From Litorivivens lipolytica (lineage in GTDB: Bacteria > Pseudomonadota > Gammaproteobacteria > Pseudomonadales > Spongiibacteraceae): a DNA stretch of 64,000 nt. The position numbers were made by a program, and so were the translations under genes. Position 1 is the stretch's first letter. Every line of letters begins with the position of its first letter. The stretch covers positions 682,001 through 746,000 of the forward strand of contig NZ_JACHWY010000001.1 in NCBI RefSeq assembly GCF_014191715.1. The letters are read 5' to 3'. Under the pieces are notes generated by a model. It worked only from the letters and a program-made list of their open reading frames with translations, was not told the origin of the DNA and searched no databases. Positions 46,839-56,396 of the stretch are shown one piece after another.

Positions 46839-47004
46839 TTGCTATTTACCATCAATTTACGCTTTCTCGGCGGATAAAGCACTTTAATATCCTGCACTTG
46901 GCGAAGAATTGAGCAGCCCAGCTGAAAGCTTGGCCTATTCCATTCAAGGTGCGACAATAGCGCCCGCTAAAATTGCCTTGAAAATGCCTTAGAAGGGAGA
47001 CTCC

Positions 47005-47859
47005 ATGTCGGCACGTGTTTTGGACGGAAAAGCCTTGGCCGCCCAGTGCGAACAGCAGCTCAGCGAGCGGGTTGCCCGACTCAAAGAACAATCCGGGGGC
47101 AAGATCCCGATTCTGGCAACCATATTGGTGGGTGATGACCCCGCATCGGCGACTTACGTCAAAATGAAAGGTAATGCCTGCCGCCGCGTTGGCATGGAAT
47201 CGATGGCGGTTGAACTCCCCTCTTCTACCACCACAGAACAACTGCTGGCCAAAATCGACGAACTGAACAGCAACCCGGATGTACACGGCATTTTGCTGCA
47301 ACACCCGGTACCGGAACAGATTGACGAGCGTGCCTGCTTCGACGCCATCGCCCTGACCAAAGATGTGGATGGCGTAACCTGTCTCGGCTATGGCCGCATG
47401 GCCATGGGCGAAGAAGCTTATGGTTGTGCCACGCCCAAAGGCATCATGCGTTTGCTTGACCACTACAAAGTCGACATTGAAGGCAAGCACGCAGTTGTCG
47501 TTGGTCGCAGCGCTATTCTGGGCAAGCCGATGGCAGCCATGCTGCTGGAAGCCAATGCGACAGTCACCATTTGCCACTCCCGCACCCGCAACCTTGAGCA
47601 GCATATCCGTCAGGCCGACATTGTGGTTGGCGCCGTCGGCAAGCCGGAGTTCATCAAAGGCGAATGGATCAAGGATGGCGCCGTCGTTGTCGATGCGGGC
47701 TACCATCCCGGCGGCGTTGGCGATATTGAACTGTCGGCCATCACAGAACGCGCTGCAGCTTACACGCCCGTTCCCGGTGGCGTTGGCCCGATGACCATCA
47801 ACACACTGATTATGCAAAGCGTTGAATCCGGAGAGCGGGCAATCGCCGGGCAAGGCTGA
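47005..47859 (+). CDS. folD: Bifunctional methylene-tetrahydrofolate dehydrogenase/cyclohydrolase
   Basis: A 284-residue cytoplasmic enzyme interconverting 5,10-methylene- and 10-formyl-tetrahydrofolate. The catalytic lysine region is [17 protein letters not shown], the substrate motif [13 protein letters not shown], and the NADP site [21 protein letters not shown]-terminal [17 protein letters not shown] is diagnostic. It has the ribosome site AAGGGAG and overlaps the next gene by one base. Confidence 0.96.
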   Translation: MSARVLDGKALAAQCEQQLSERVARLKEQSGGKIPILATILVGDDPASATYVKMKGNACRRVGMESMAVELPSSTTTEQLLAKIDELNSNPDVHGILLQHPVPEQIDERACFDAIALTKDVDGVTCLGYGRMAMGEEAYGCATPKGIMRLLDHYKVDIEGKHAVVVGRSAILGKPMAAMLLEANATVTICHSRTRNLEQHIRQADIVVGAVGKPEFIKGEWIKDGAVVVDAGYHPGGVGDIELSAITERAAAYTPVPGGVGPMTINTLIMQSVESGERAIAGQG

Positions 47860-48485
47860 TGGCAAAAAGAAAACGACCACTAACCTGGTCGCAGAAGCTG
47901 GCGCGAAAAGTTCTCGAAGGCTTTTTCGAAGTCTGTTTTCTTGCCATGCCCAGCCTGCGCTTCTCGGAAAAGTTCAGACCAGACAAACCCTCCGTGATCG
48001 CCGTATTTCACGATGAGATGGTGGCGGCCACGGGCCTCTTCGCCACGCAGCCGGTCGCATCGATTGCGTCCCTTAATCACAACGGCTATGCGGTCGCCCA
48101 GGTTATCGCCCGGCGAGCGGGCTTTGAAATGGTCTATGGCTCAACCTCCAAGGGAGGACGGGAAGCCTTTTACGAGTTAAATGATGCGCTGGCACGCGGA
48201 AAATCCGTGGTTTTCACCGTCGATGGCTCTCGCGGCCCGCGCCACGAAATGAAGCCCGGCGCCCTGATGCTGGCCAAAAAGAATCGCGTACCACTTTATC
48301 TGGTGCGCTGCGTCGGCCATGGCATCCGCCTACCCACCTGGGATCGCTTTCTGATTCCACTGCCCTTTACTCGGGTACAAGTCCGACACCAGCTGATTGA
48401 CTTCAGTCGCGGCGACGAAAAGCGCTCTATCAAGGAACTGATTCACTATAGCAACGAGCAACTTCGCGCTATGGGTAAAGACTAG
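47859..48485 (+). CDS. DUF374 / LPLAT-family putative acyltransferase
   Basis: A 208-residue protein of the DUF374 branch of lysophospholipid acyltransferases. Seen are AVFHDEMVAATGLF at the position of the catalytic HX4D-like motif, STSKGGREAFYELNDALARG and the strongly conserved VFTVDGSRGPRHEMKPGALM. The N-terminus has a single hydrophobic segment. Related proteins help lipid A or other envelope lipid acylation, but no substrate can be assigned. The gene begins within the folD stop codon and is followed by a VanZ gene after one base. Confidence 0.8.
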   Translation: MAKRKRPLTWSQKLARKVLEGFFEVCFLAMPSLRFSEKFRPDKPSVIAVFHDEMVAATGLFATQPVASIASLNHNGYAVAQVIARRAGFEMVYGSTSKGGREAFYELNDALARGKSVVFTVDGSRGPRHEMKPGALMLAKKNRVPLYLVRCVGHGIRLPTWDRFLIPLPFTRVQVRHQLIDFSRGDEKRSIKELIHYSNEQLRAMGKD

Positions 48486-48486
48486 A

Positions 48487-48834
48487 ATGGGGCTGCGCTG
48501 GCTTTTGTTTGGCGGCTATGCTGCGGTACTGACCGGCGCCTCCCTACTACCGGGCACCGACCTACCCGTTATCACCTATAACGATAAGGTCGCACACTTT
48601 GGCGCCTATTTCCTGTTTGCCATTCTGGCTCGCGCTCTACCTCTGAACGACAGATGGCGCAAACTCTTACTCCCCGTGCTTATGCTGTATGGTGGTCTAC
48701 TTGAAGTCTTGCAGGGTGCACTGATCCCGGGCCGACATGCCGACCCCCTAGACGCTTTGGCCAACGCGGTGGGGGCAAGCTGTGGCTGGGTACTCGCAAG
48801 CCGCTATTGGCAAAGACGCAGGCACGCGCTATAA
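48487..48834 (+). CDS. VanZ-like membrane protein
   Basis: A small protein of 115 residues with three or four membrane segments and the VanZ signature KVAHFGAYFLFAILARALP plus GGLLEVLQGALIPGRHADPLDALANAVGA-type core residues. Family members are linked loosely to glycopeptide resistance and envelope functions; the biochemical role is unknown. Third gene of the folD operon. Confidence 0.82.
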   Translation: MGLRWLLFGGYAAVLTGASLLPGTDLPVITYNDKVAHFGAYFLFAILARALPLNDRWRKLLLPVLMLYGGLLEVLQGALIPGRHADPLDALANAVGASCGWVLASRYWQRRRHAL

Positions 48835-48875
48835 CTAGGCGATAATAATTTATAAGAGCTCAGGATAAATCCCAC

Positions 48876-49940
48876 GTGAAGCGCCTAGACGATTTATCCC
48901 AACTCGCAACCCGCGAAACCGCGGACGATATCGATGCCAGACGTCTCCGCTACGTTTTCAATCTCAGCACAATCGTCGGCGGGCTGGTACTGATATTTTT
49001 CGCTTTCCGCCAGCTCGGCAGCGAGGATCACCGGCTACAGCTTGTGTTGATTGCTGCGGCAGCGGGTGTGTGGGCCACATTTCTTTACGTCAGAACAACT
49101 CAGCAAGTGGTGATTGGTGTCAGAATTGCCAGCGCCTTGGTTGCACTTTTGAGCTTGGCACTGGTGTACACCGGTGGCTTGGAAAACACCGGGCTTTATT
49201 GGGTTTTCCCCCTGCTCTTTATTCAGTTTATTTACCTTGGTGCGTTACCGGGGCTGGTCGTTTCCACGCTGATATTAACGGCCACAGGCACGCTACTGGT
49301 GAATTCCGACGCAATACCTGCGAGCTACAGTTACGCCGAAATGAGCCGTGCGATGGCGGCACTGCTCACACTGATGATTCTCGCAGCCATAAGCGAGTTT
49401 TACCGTCAGCGCAGCCAGGTAGACCTGAGCACTCGCCATACAGATCAAGTTATTGAGGCGGTAACCGACCCCCTCACGGGATTAACTAACCGCCGATTTC
49501 TCGATGGTTTTTTCTATCCCGAATGCCGGCGTCAGGAGAGCTCTCATTTCCCTCTAGCGGTCATAACCTGCGATATAGACAATTTTAAAGCCATCAACGA
49601 CAAACACGGCCATCAGCGTGGGGACGAGGTTTTGGTGCAAGTATCCACACTGCTCAGGGAAAGCCTGCGAGGAAGTGACGTTGTCAGTCGGGTCGGTGGC
49701 GAGGAGTTTCTGATCATGGCGCAACGAGCCAAACGAAAGAGCGCCGCTGACATTGCTGAAAAGCTACGCCAGCGCATAGAAAACCTCGAGATCGAAGGGC
49801 TGCCCGAGGGCATCAGTGCTAGTTTTGGCGTCGTGGTCGCAGACCATTACAGCGAGCTAAAAGCCGCCCTGCTAAACGCAGACCAGAATCTCTACCGCGC
49901 AAAAAACGAGGGCCGCAACCGCGTGGTTGCCGACCAATAA
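48876..49940 (+). CDS. Membrane-bound diguanylate cyclase (GGDEF)
   Basis: A 354-residue enzyme making cyclic di-GMP. The start is GTG at 48876. Residues 25-185 contain five or six membrane segments and no recognised periplasmic domain. A short helix leads to the GGDEF domain (about 195-354), starting DPLTGLTNRRFLDGF. The catalytic motif is intact as RVGGEEFL, and an inhibitory I-site RGSD lies five residues ahead of it, so product inhibition is expected. No EAL domain is attached. It converges on cysS. Confidence 0.9.
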   Translation: MKRLDDLSQLATRETADDIDARRLRYVFNLSTIVGGLVLIFFAFRQLGSEDHRLQLVLIAAAAGVWATFLYVRTTQQVVIGVRIASALVALLSLALVYTGGLENTGLYWVFPLLFIQFIYLGALPGLVVSTLILTATGTLLVNSDAIPASYSYAEMSRAMAALLTLMILAAISEFYRQRSQVDLSTRHTDQVIEAVTDPLTGLTNRRFLDGFFYPECRRQESSHFPLAVITCDIDNFKAINDKHGHQRGDEVLVQVSTLLRESLRGSDVVSRVGGEEFLIMAQRAKRKSAADIAEKLRQRIENLEIEGLPEGISASFGVVVADHYSELKAALLNADQNLYRAKNEGRNRVVADQ

Positions 49941-49941
49941 C

Positions 49942-51324
49942 TCACTCGCGTCGCCAGCTGGTTCCTTCGCGACTGTCTTCCAGCACCACACCCTGAGCCT
50001 TGAGCTCTTCCCGAATTTCATCCGCACGGGCATAGTTTTTATCGAGCTTGGCCTGCTGGCGTTCAGCGATCAGCGACTCTACCGCCTCGGCGCTGATACC
50101 CGCCTCACCGGCACTTTCCTTAAACCAGCTTTCCGGCTCAGCCTGCAGCAAACCCATTAGCTCAGCGCAGCGCAACAACGCGCCTTTCAAGGCAGGTTTA
50201 TCTGCCGCATCCGCCTTGTTCAGGGCCTTGGCCAATTGATGCAACTCGGCAATGGCAATGGGCGTATTCAGGTCATCGAGCAGGGCTTTATACGCCGGCT
50301 GTTCATCCAAGCCAATGCCCAGGTCCGGCTCGATCTCCGCGCTGTCTTTCAAGGCGGTATACAGTGAGTCGAGACTTGCTTTGGCCTGCGTCAGGAGCTC
50401 TTTCGAAAAATCCAGCTCCGAACGATATTGAGCGGAAAGCAGCGCAAAACGCAGAACCTCGCCCTTGTACTGCCCCAACAAATCGCGCACGGTGCGGAAA
50501 TTGCCGAGGGATTTCGACATTTTTTCGCCGTCGATATTCAGGTAGCCGTTGTGCATCCAGTAGCGCACAAACTCACCGTCACCGTCCTGCGAGCAACAGC
50601 TCTGGGCCCGCTCGTTTTCGTGGTGAGGGAAAATAAGATCGCGACCGCCACCATGAATATCAATCTGATCGCCCAAATGGGCTTTGATCATGGCAGAGCA
50701 TTCCAAATGCCAACCAGGCCGGCCATAACCCCAGGGGCTGTCCCAGCCAGGCTCGTCTTCGCTGGAAGGCTTCCACAACACAAAATCGCCGGCATATTGC
50801 TTGTAAGGTGCGACTTCTACCCGCGCCCCATCGAGCATGTCTTCCAGTGAACGATTAGACAGCTTGCCGTAATCCGCCATCGACTGAACCGCAAACAGGA
50901 CATGCCCTTCTGCCGCATAAGCGTGACCGCGCTCAATCAAGGTCGCAATCATGCTTTGCATGGCATCGACATTGTCCGTTGCCTTGGGCGTCATATCCGG
51001 CGAGAGCGTATTCAGTGAGACCATGTCTTCGAGATAGGCCTCGGTAAAACGCTCAGCAACTGCACTGATCGGCTCGCCGTTATCTTTGGCGGCCTTCATG
51101 ATCTTGTCGTCAATATCCGTGATATTGCGCGCGTAGACCACTTCGGGATACTGAGTTTTCAGCAGGCGATAAAACGTATCAAACACCACCGCCGGACGCG
51201 CATTACCGATATGAATAAAGTTGTAGACGGTCGGTCCGCACACATACATGGTTACCCGGTCAGGACTGAGGGGCTGGAAGGCCTCTTTCTTGCGGGTGCG
51301 GGTATTGTAGAGAGTTAACGCCAT
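49942..51324 (-). CDS. cysS: Cysteinyl-tRNA synthetase
   Basis: A 460-residue class I synthetase. HIGH-type motif [10 protein letters not shown] follows CGPTVYNF, whose cysteine is a zinc ligand; the KMSKS motif is [12 protein letters not shown]. Further zinc ligands lie in LECSAMI and [11 protein letters not shown]. The C-terminal anticodon domain ends [10 protein letters not shown]. It is three bases downstream of glnS, the common gammaproteobacterial pair. Confidence 0.96.
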   Translation of the reverse strand: MALTLYNTRTRKKEAFQPLSPDRVTMYVCGPTVYNFIHIGNARPAVVFDTFYRLLKTQYPEVVYARNITDIDDKIMKAAKDNGEPISAVAERFTEAYLEDMVSLNTLSPDMTPKATDNVDAMQSMIATLIERGHAYAAEGHVLFAVQSMADYGKLSNRSLEDMLDGARVEVAPYKQYAGDFVLWKPSSEDEPGWDSPWGYGRPGWHLECSAMIKAHLGDQIDIHGGGRDLIFPHHENERAQSCCSQDGDGEFVRYWMHNGYLNIDGEKMSKSLGNFRTVRDLLGQYKGEVLRFALLSAQYRSELDFSKELLTQAKASLDSLYTALKDSAEIEPDLGIGLDEQPAYKALLDDLNTPIAIAELHQLAKALNKADAADKPALKGALLRCAELMGLLQAEPESWFKESAGEAGISAEAVESLIAERQQAKLDKNYARADEIREELKAQGVVLEDSREGTSWRRE

Positions 51325-51326
51325 GC

Positions 51327-53009
51327 TTATGCCTTATTGGACCAGTTGTCGCGCAGACCAATGGTCATATTAAATACCGGGTTCTCAGGGCTGTGATCAA
51401 AGCGATCCGCTACGAAATAGCCTTCCCGCTCAAACTGGAAACTGCTTTCGGGCGCCGCGTCAGCTAACTCTGGTTCAATCCAGCAGTTTTCAAGAACCGC
51501 CTTGGACTCCGGATTGATATGGCTAATAAAGTCCTCTTCGCCCTTGTCAGGCGCCGAGTTCAAAAACAGCCGATCGTACTTACGAATCGTCGCTTTCCGG
51601 CCTTCGGTCATGGAAACCCAGTGAATCACACCACGCGGTTTGATGCCTTCCGGCGGATCTTCACCCACCGTGTTTTCGACCAACTCGCAGAACACCGTTG
51701 ACGGTTTGCCATCGTCGGCATGTTCTACCCGATTAGCCTTGATCACATAGGCACCGCGCAAGCGCACGTAGTCACCCAGCACCAGACGCTTGAACTTTTT
51801 ACGCGACAGGCTGGTGTCTTCGCTGAAGTCATCGGCATCAATGACGATTTCTCGGGTGAACGGCAAGCGACGCGCGCCCATGTCTTCCTTAGGGTGGCGC
51901 GGTGCGCTCAGGTTTTCCACCTCACCTTCAGAAAAATTCTCGATAACCAGCTTGAGCGGATTTAACACAGCCATTGCCCGCGGCGCGTGCTTATCGAGAT
52001 CGTCGCGAACGGCTGATTCAAACTGGGCAATGCTCACCACCCCGTCAGATTTGGCGACGGGCAAGCCATCGCAGAAGTTACGGATGGCACGGGCAGTAAA
52101 GCCCCGACGGCGCATGCCGTGAATGGTCGGCATCCGAGGATCATCCCAGCCATCCACATGACCTTCGTCGACCAGTCGCTTGAGTTTACGCTTGCTGGTG
52201 ACGGTGTAATCCAGATTCAGGCGGCCAAATTCGTACTGATGCGGACGCGAGGGAACCGGCAGATTCTCCAGAAACCAATCATACAAGGGGCGATGATCCG
52301 CAAATTCCAGGGTACAGATGGAGTGGGTCACGCCCTCGATGGCATCTTCCTGACCGTGGGCGAAGTCATAGCTGGGGTATATACACCACTTGTCACCGGT
52401 ATGGTGGTGAGACTGTTTGCGAATGCGGTACAGAATCGGGTCGCGCAGATTCATATTCGGTGAGGCCATATCAATCTTGGCCCGCAGCACCTTGCTGCCC
52501 TCTTCGAATTCACCGTTCTTCATCCGCTCAAGCAAGTCGAGGTTTTCCTCAACACTGCGCTCGCGGTAGGGGCTCGGCTTGCCCGGCTTGGTCGCCCAGC
52601 CGCGGTATTCGCTGGCTTGTTCTGCGCTCAGATCGCAGACATACGCCAAACCCTTGCGGATCAGGTGCTGAGCCCACTCGTAAAACTGGTCAAAGTAATC
52701 GGAGGCAAAGCGCACATCGCCGCCCCACTTAAAACCCAGCCACAATACGTCTTCCTTGATCGCATCGACGTATTCCTGCTCTTCTTTCGCCGGATTGGTA
52801 TCGTCAAAGCGCAGGTTGCACTGGCCGCCAAACTGCTCGGCCAGACCAAAATTCACACAGATCGACTTGGCGTGCCCCACATGGAGGTAGCCGTTGGGCT
52901 CCGGTGGGAAACGGGTAACCACCTCTTCCGGCTTCAATTTACCGGCGTCGATGTCGGCCTTGATGATATCGCGAACAAAGTTGGTGGCCTGGGTTTCGGG
53001 TTTGCTCAT
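51327..53009 (-). CDS. glnS: Glutaminyl-tRNA synthetase
   Basis: A 560-residue class I synthetase. I use the ATG at 53009 ([19 protein letters not shown]), preceded by a GAAGAG ribosome site; the frame is open 13 codons further. HIGH-type motif is [17 protein letters not shown] and the KMSKS-type motif is [11 protein letters not shown]. The two C-terminal anticodon-binding beta-barrels are complete. Presence of glnS shows direct Gln-tRNA charging. It is divergent from ppiB. Confidence 0.96.
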   Translation of the reverse strand: MSKPETQATNFVRDIIKADIDAGKLKPEEVVTRFPPEPNGYLHVGHAKSICVNFGLAEQFGGQCNLRFDDTNPAKEEQEYVDAIKEDVLWLGFKWGGDVRFASDYFDQFYEWAQHLIRKGLAYVCDLSAEQASEYRGWATKPGKPSPYRERSVEENLDLLERMKNGEFEEGSKVLRAKIDMASPNMNLRDPILYRIRKQSHHHTGDKWCIYPSYDFAHGQEDAIEGVTHSICTLEFADHRPLYDWFLENLPVPSRPHQYEFGRLNLDYTVTSKRKLKRLVDEGHVDGWDDPRMPTIHGMRRRGFTARAIRNFCDGLPVAKSDGVVSIAQFESAVRDDLDKHAPRAMAVLNPLKLVIENFSEGEVENLSAPRHPKEDMGARRLPFTREIVIDADDFSEDTSLSRKKFKRLVLGDYVRLRGAYVIKANRVEHADDGKPSTVFCELVENTVGEDPPEGIKPRGVIHWVSMTEGRKATIRKYDRLFLNSAPDKGEEDFISHINPESKAVLENCWIEPELADAAPESSFQFEREGYFVADRFDHSPENPVFNMTIGLRDNWSNKA

Positions 53010-53102
53010 GCACTCTTCCAGCAGGGTTGGATTGGGTTTCGCGTCCAACGCAAAAGGCGGGTATTATAGCGGCTTTCAACACTGATCAACACAGGCGGTA
53101 AA

Positions 53103-53597
53103 ATGATTATTCTTCAAACAAATCATGGTGATATCAAAATCGAGCTGGATTTCGACAACGCGCCGAATACAGCGGCCAATTTCAAGCAATATGTCGAAGA
53201 AGGCTTCTATGATGGCACCATTTTCCACCGGGTTATCGATGGCTTTATGATTCAGGGCGGTGGTTTCACCCCCGGCATGCAACAGAAAGCCACCCGCGAC
53301 CCCATCGAGTGCGAAGCGGACAACGGCCTGAAGAACGAGCTTGGCACCCTGGCCATGGCCCGCACCATGGATCCCCACTCCGCCTCGTCACAGTTTTTCA
53401 TCAACGTGAAAAACAATGACTTCCTCAACCACAGCAGCAAAACCGCTCAAGGCTGGGGTTATGCGGTATTTGGCAAAGTTGTCGAAGGCATGGACACGGT
53501 TAACGCCATCAAAGGCGTTCGCACCACCATGGCCGCCGGCCACCAGGACGTTCCGGCAGAAGACGTGGTTATCGAAAAGGCCTACGTTGCCGAATAA
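53103..53597 (+). CDS. ppiB: Peptidyl-prolyl cis-trans isomerase B (cyclophilin, cytoplasmic)
   Basis: A 164-residue cyclophilin with no signal peptide. The active-site segments [36 protein letters not shown] and [11 protein letters not shown] are all intact. Its stop codon overlaps the ATG of lpxH, yet a strong terminator lies within the first codons of lpxH, so ppiB transcripts probably often end there. Confidence 0.95.
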   Translation: MIILQTNHGDIKIELDFDNAPNTAANFKQYVEEGFYDGTIFHRVIDGFMIQGGGFTPGMQQKATRDPIECEADNGLKNELGTLAMARTMDPHSASSQFFINVKNNDFLNHSSKTAQGWGYAVFGKVVEGMDTVNAIKGVRTTMAAGHQDVPAEDVVIEKAYVAE

Positions 53598-54325
53598 TGA
53601 CTACCCTCTTCATCTCAGATCTCCATCTGGATGAGAAACGCCCGGACATCTACCGGGCGTTTTTACATTTTCTGGAGAACACCGCAAAAGACGCCGAGGC
53701 ACTTTATGTGCTGGGTGATCTATTTGAAGCCTGGGTGGGCGATGACGACGACGCAAACCTCGCCCGCGAAAGTATTGCTGCCTTTCGCCGTTTAGCCGAC
53801 AGCGGTACCGCACTGTATTTTCTGCACGGCAACCGCGATTTTCTTCTGGGCGAACAATTCGCCACAGAAACCGGCGGCACCCTGTTGGATGATCCCAGCA
53901 AGATCGATCTCTACGGCACGCCTACGCTTCTGATGCACGGCGACAGTCTGTGCACCGCAGATACCGAATATCAGTCACTTCGGGTCCAGTTACGCTCGGC
54001 CGAATGGCAACAACAACTACTGTCGCAACCGCTGGCAGCACGCCGTCAACTGGCAGAGCAATTGCGCATGGCGAGCTCCGAAGCCACCAGCAACAAGGCC
54101 GAAGACATTATGGATGTCACACCGGAAGAAGTTGTAAAAGCGCTTAAGGAGCACGGTTGTACTCGCTTGATTCACGGCCATACCCATCGTCCCGCAAGGC
54201 ATGCGCTGACGGTTCAGCGGCAACCTGCCGAACGGATTGTTCTGGGCGATTGGGACCGTTACCTCTGGTATCTCGCCGCCGACGAAAATCAATTAAGCCT
54301 CGAAAAGCAGCTCATCGCACAGTGA
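53597..54325 (+). CDS. lpxH: UDP-2,3-diacylglucosamine hydrolase
   Basis: A 242-residue calcineurin-like phosphoesterase of lipid A synthesis, cleaving UDP-2,3-diacylglucosamine to lipid X. Metal-binding motifs are FISDLHLD, LGDLFEAWVGDDD, FLHGNRDFLLG, LMHGDSLCT and LIHGHTHRPARH. It is essential in E. coli, which makes the embedded terminator at codons 14-23 surprising. It follows ppiB with an overlap. Confidence 0.94.
   Translation: MTTLFISDLHLDEKRPDIYRAFLHFLENTAKDAEALYVLGDLFEAWVGDDDDANLARESIAAFRRLADSGTALYFLHGNRDFLLGEQFATETGGTLLDDPSKIDLYGTPTLLMHGDSLCTADTEYQSLRVQLRSAEWQQQLLSQPLAARRQLAEQLRMASSEATSNKAEDIMDVTPEEVVKALKEHGCTRLIHGHTHRPARHALTVQRQPAERIVLGDWDRYLWYLAADENQLSLEKQLIAQ
53636..53664 (+). 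terminator. Perfect intrinsic terminator inside the lpxH coding region
   Basis: AAACGCCCGG and CCGGGCGTTT form a perfect ten base-pair stem with a seven-base loop, running into TTTTT. It starts 40 bases after the lpxH ATG. By rule it terminates ppiB transcripts unless ribosomes translating lpxH prevent folding. Confidence 0.8.
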
Positions 54326-54451
54326 GCTGCGTTTTCCGCCGTTCTAGCACTTCCTGAAAAATTCACAGAATCAGTCCCCGCAAGCTGTGAACTGGTTAAC
54401 ACGAACTCCCCTCAATGCCTTGAAGGCCCGCGCTCTAACACTTACTACTAT

Positions 54452-54492
54452 CTGTGGGCGGCGAGTTTTCGGTTACGGATAGCCCGCCACAG
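54452..54492 (+). other. Possible structured leader of the exported orphan
   Basis: CTGTGGGCGG and CCGCCACAG pair over nine base pairs with one bulge and enclose about 22 bases. A T-rich stretch follows some ten bases later, and a very strong ribosome site (GGGAGGA) precedes the next gene at 54544. The structure's role is not known. Confidence 0.35.
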
Positions 54493-54543
54493 CAAAAGAC
54501 TTTTTAAGCTTTTTGAATTACAGCAGCTTACAAGGGAGGAAGC

Positions 54544-54921
54544 ATGAATCTGTCAAAAACAGTACCTGTTATTGCACTTTCCGCAACCCTGAGCGCCCCG
54601 TCACTGGCCCAAGTGGAAAGCGAAAGCACTTTTCGCCAGGCCGTGGAAAGACTTTATCAGGAGCCCGGTGAATTCACCGTAAACTCCAATGCAGACGTCG
54701 AGGTGGTTAACTTCAAGTCGCCGCGTGATGTCCGTCTTTGCCTGCCGGATACACGGCACGTCGTCCCGCTTGAAATTGAATACGACGATCGCAAAACCGT
54801 ACTTCAGCCCGGTAACTGTACCGTTGTAGAAGCCAAGGAAGTCGCTATCTCTACTGCCGGCGATTTGAAAGACGGTTGGTCACTGCACGGAACCTTTGAA
54901 ACCGTTCGCCGCGGCAGATAA
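54544..54921 (+). CDS. Small exported protein of unknown function
   Basis: A 125-residue protein with a signal peptide cleaved near SLAQ (about residue 22). The mature part of about 100 residues has two cysteines (in VRLCLPD and PGNCTVV) that could form a disulfide, and is predicted beta-rich. I do not recognise the family. The strong GGGAGGA ribosome site and its own terminator suggest a well-expressed single gene. Possible roles are only guesses; it is periplasmic. Confidence 0.75.
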   Translation: MNLSKTVPVIALSATLSAPSLAQVESESTFRQAVERLYQEPGEFTVNSNADVEVVNFKSPRDVRLCLPDTRHVVPLEIEYDDRKTVLQPGNCTVVEAKEVAISTAGDLKDGWSLHGTFETVRRGR

Positions 54922-54944
54922 GTTCGTCCGCGGCAAATGCAAAA

Positions 54945-54967
54945 GGGGCGCAAAGCGCCCCTTTTTT
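54945..54967 (+). terminator. Intrinsic terminator of the exported orphan
   Basis: GGGGCGC-AAA-GCGCCCC is followed by six T residues, 23 bases after the stop codon. It is GC-rich, with a seven base-pair stem and a three-base loop. Confidence 0.9.
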
Positions 54968-54986
54968 GTACCGATCATTGCTCAGG

Positions 54987-55625
54987 TCAAGCCTCTGGTT
55001 TAGTCGCCCCCGGACCAGCAATCGCCATAGCCTTCTGATAAGCCGGGCGTTGAGATATTCCCTCTACATATTTTTTTACATTCGGCAGATCATCTATTCC
55101 GCGTCCGCCAAACAAGGGGAGCGCGGTGAGGTTGAACATAATCATCATATCTGCGCAGGTAAATCGATCAGCCGCCAAATAGTTGCGACCCTCTAAATAA
55201 TCATTCAAATGCTGGTAGTAGCGCTCTTCCCGACGTTTGGCCGTCGTCGCAACCGGGTTATCTTTAACCGCACTGAGATCACCGCCCAAGGCCATTTTCA
55301 AAAAGAAGACTGACTGAACGTTGTTGTTAAAGTGCATCCAGTAAAGATAGTCCGCGTAGTCCTCTTCCTCCGGTTTTACACTGTATTTTCCGTCAGCATA
55401 GCGATAACTGAGGTATTCCAGAATTGCAGCCGATTCGGTCAACAGCTTGTCACCGTCGCGCACGACTGGCGACATGCCCGCCGGATGCAATTCTAAATAC
55501 TCGGGAGGTGCGAGAAGGTCATCTCCTCGATCAAACCACTCCAGCTGATAGTCGATGCCGAGTTCCTCGAGCATCCAGACAACACGGTCGGATTGGGATA
55601 CAGCAAGATGATACACAGTAAGCAT
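54987..55625 (-). CDS. Glutathione S-transferase family protein
   Basis: A 212-residue protein with the thioredoxin-like N-terminal domain (MLTVYHLAVSQSDRVVWMLE) and the helical C-terminal domain. The glutathione-contact motif TESAAILEYL and the preceding cis-Pro in MSPVV are present; a serine in VSQSDR is at the catalytic position. Substrate unknown. It stands alone, upstream of the copB end, on the same strand. Confidence 0.88.
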   Translation of the reverse strand: MLTVYHLAVSQSDRVVWMLEELGIDYQLEWFDRGDDLLAPPEYLELHPAGMSPVVRDGDKLLTESAAILEYLSYRYADGKYSVKPEEEDYADYLYWMHFNNNVQSVFFLKMALGGDLSAVKDNPVATTAKRREERYYQHLNDYLEGRNYLAADRFTCADMMIMFNLTALPLFGGRGIDDLPNVKKYVEGISQRPAYQKAMAIAGPGATKPEA

Positions 55626-55688
55626 TTAATTATTCTCCTTTAAAACTTTCTTCTACGTTTACAAGGGCGACTATAGATCACAGCGGCG

Positions 55689-56396
55689 CTAATACCAGGC
55701 ACGAAACCCTATCACGATCTGGGCATCTTCTATGTCATCACCATCCCTACGCGCAAACTCAACAGTATTGCCGTATTTCTTTTTCCAGTTTACCCCAATG
55801 TAGGGCGCAAACTCGCGCCGGATTTCGTAGCGCAAACGAAGTCCGATCTCGGCGTCTGCCAAACCGGAACCTGCTGCCGTTTTCTCATCATTAAAGCCAA
55901 AGGCATTAAGCTCAATCTCGGGAGACAGTATAAGTCGTTGCGTCAACATCAACTCATACTCCGCCGAAAGCCGCAAAGCTGTGCGCCCTGCCCCGCCCAT
56001 AAACAGGGAGGCATCGATTTCGAAAAAATACGGTGCCAGTCCCTGCAGGGCGATCACGCCCCAATCGCGTTTGGGTTCCGGTTCGAAATCCCTACGGGCA
56101 CCTACCTGTAGATTCCAGTAGGTCGATATAGCACGGCTATGAAGCGCCTGAAGCTCCAACTCCTCATACTCGCTGTCGACGTGCTCGGCCTCAGCTTTAA
56201 CCCAGAGTTTGTTCAGGTCATACCCCGCCCAGAAATTGCCTTCCAGAACCTGCGGATCAGGGCCTTCAGTACTGCGCACCTCAAACTGATCAATTTTTGC
56301 CGAAGTCAGAAAAGGATCATTCTTCGCACCGGCCTGAACGGCAAAAGCAGAAAGTACCAATGTAACGCCAACAAGTAGCTTCTGAACCGTGTTCAT
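55689..56396 (-). CDS. copB: Copper resistance protein B, short form
   Basis: An outer-membrane barrel of about 235 residues that accompanies CopA. The ATG at 56396 overlaps the copA stop (ATGA) and gives a proper signal peptide (MNTVQKLLVGVTLVLSAFAV). The CopB core follows: EGNFWAGYDLNKLWVKAEAE, WNLQVGARRDFEP, GLAPYFFEIDASLFMG and the C-terminal GFRAWY. The Met/His-rich region usually preceding the barrel in CopB is missing, so copper binding by this protein is doubtful. A longer reading from 56453 is not likely. Confidence 0.88.
   Translation of the reverse strand: MNTVQKLLVGVTLVLSAFAVQAGAKNDPFLTSAKIDQFEVRSTEGPDPQVLEGNFWAGYDLNKLWVKAEAEHVDSEYEELELQALHSRAISTYWNLQVGARRDFEPEPKRDWGVIALQGLAPYFFEIDASLFMGGAGRTALRLSAEYELMLTQRLILSPEIELNAFGFNDEKTAAGSGLADAEIGLRLRYEIRREFAPYIGVNWKKKYGNTVEFARRDGDDIEDAQIVIGFRAWY

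Noticed and set aside
46852-47880. A 342-codon minus-strand frame opposite folD
   Set aside because: folD is complete and conserved in the opposite direction; the frame is a shadow of its codon usage.
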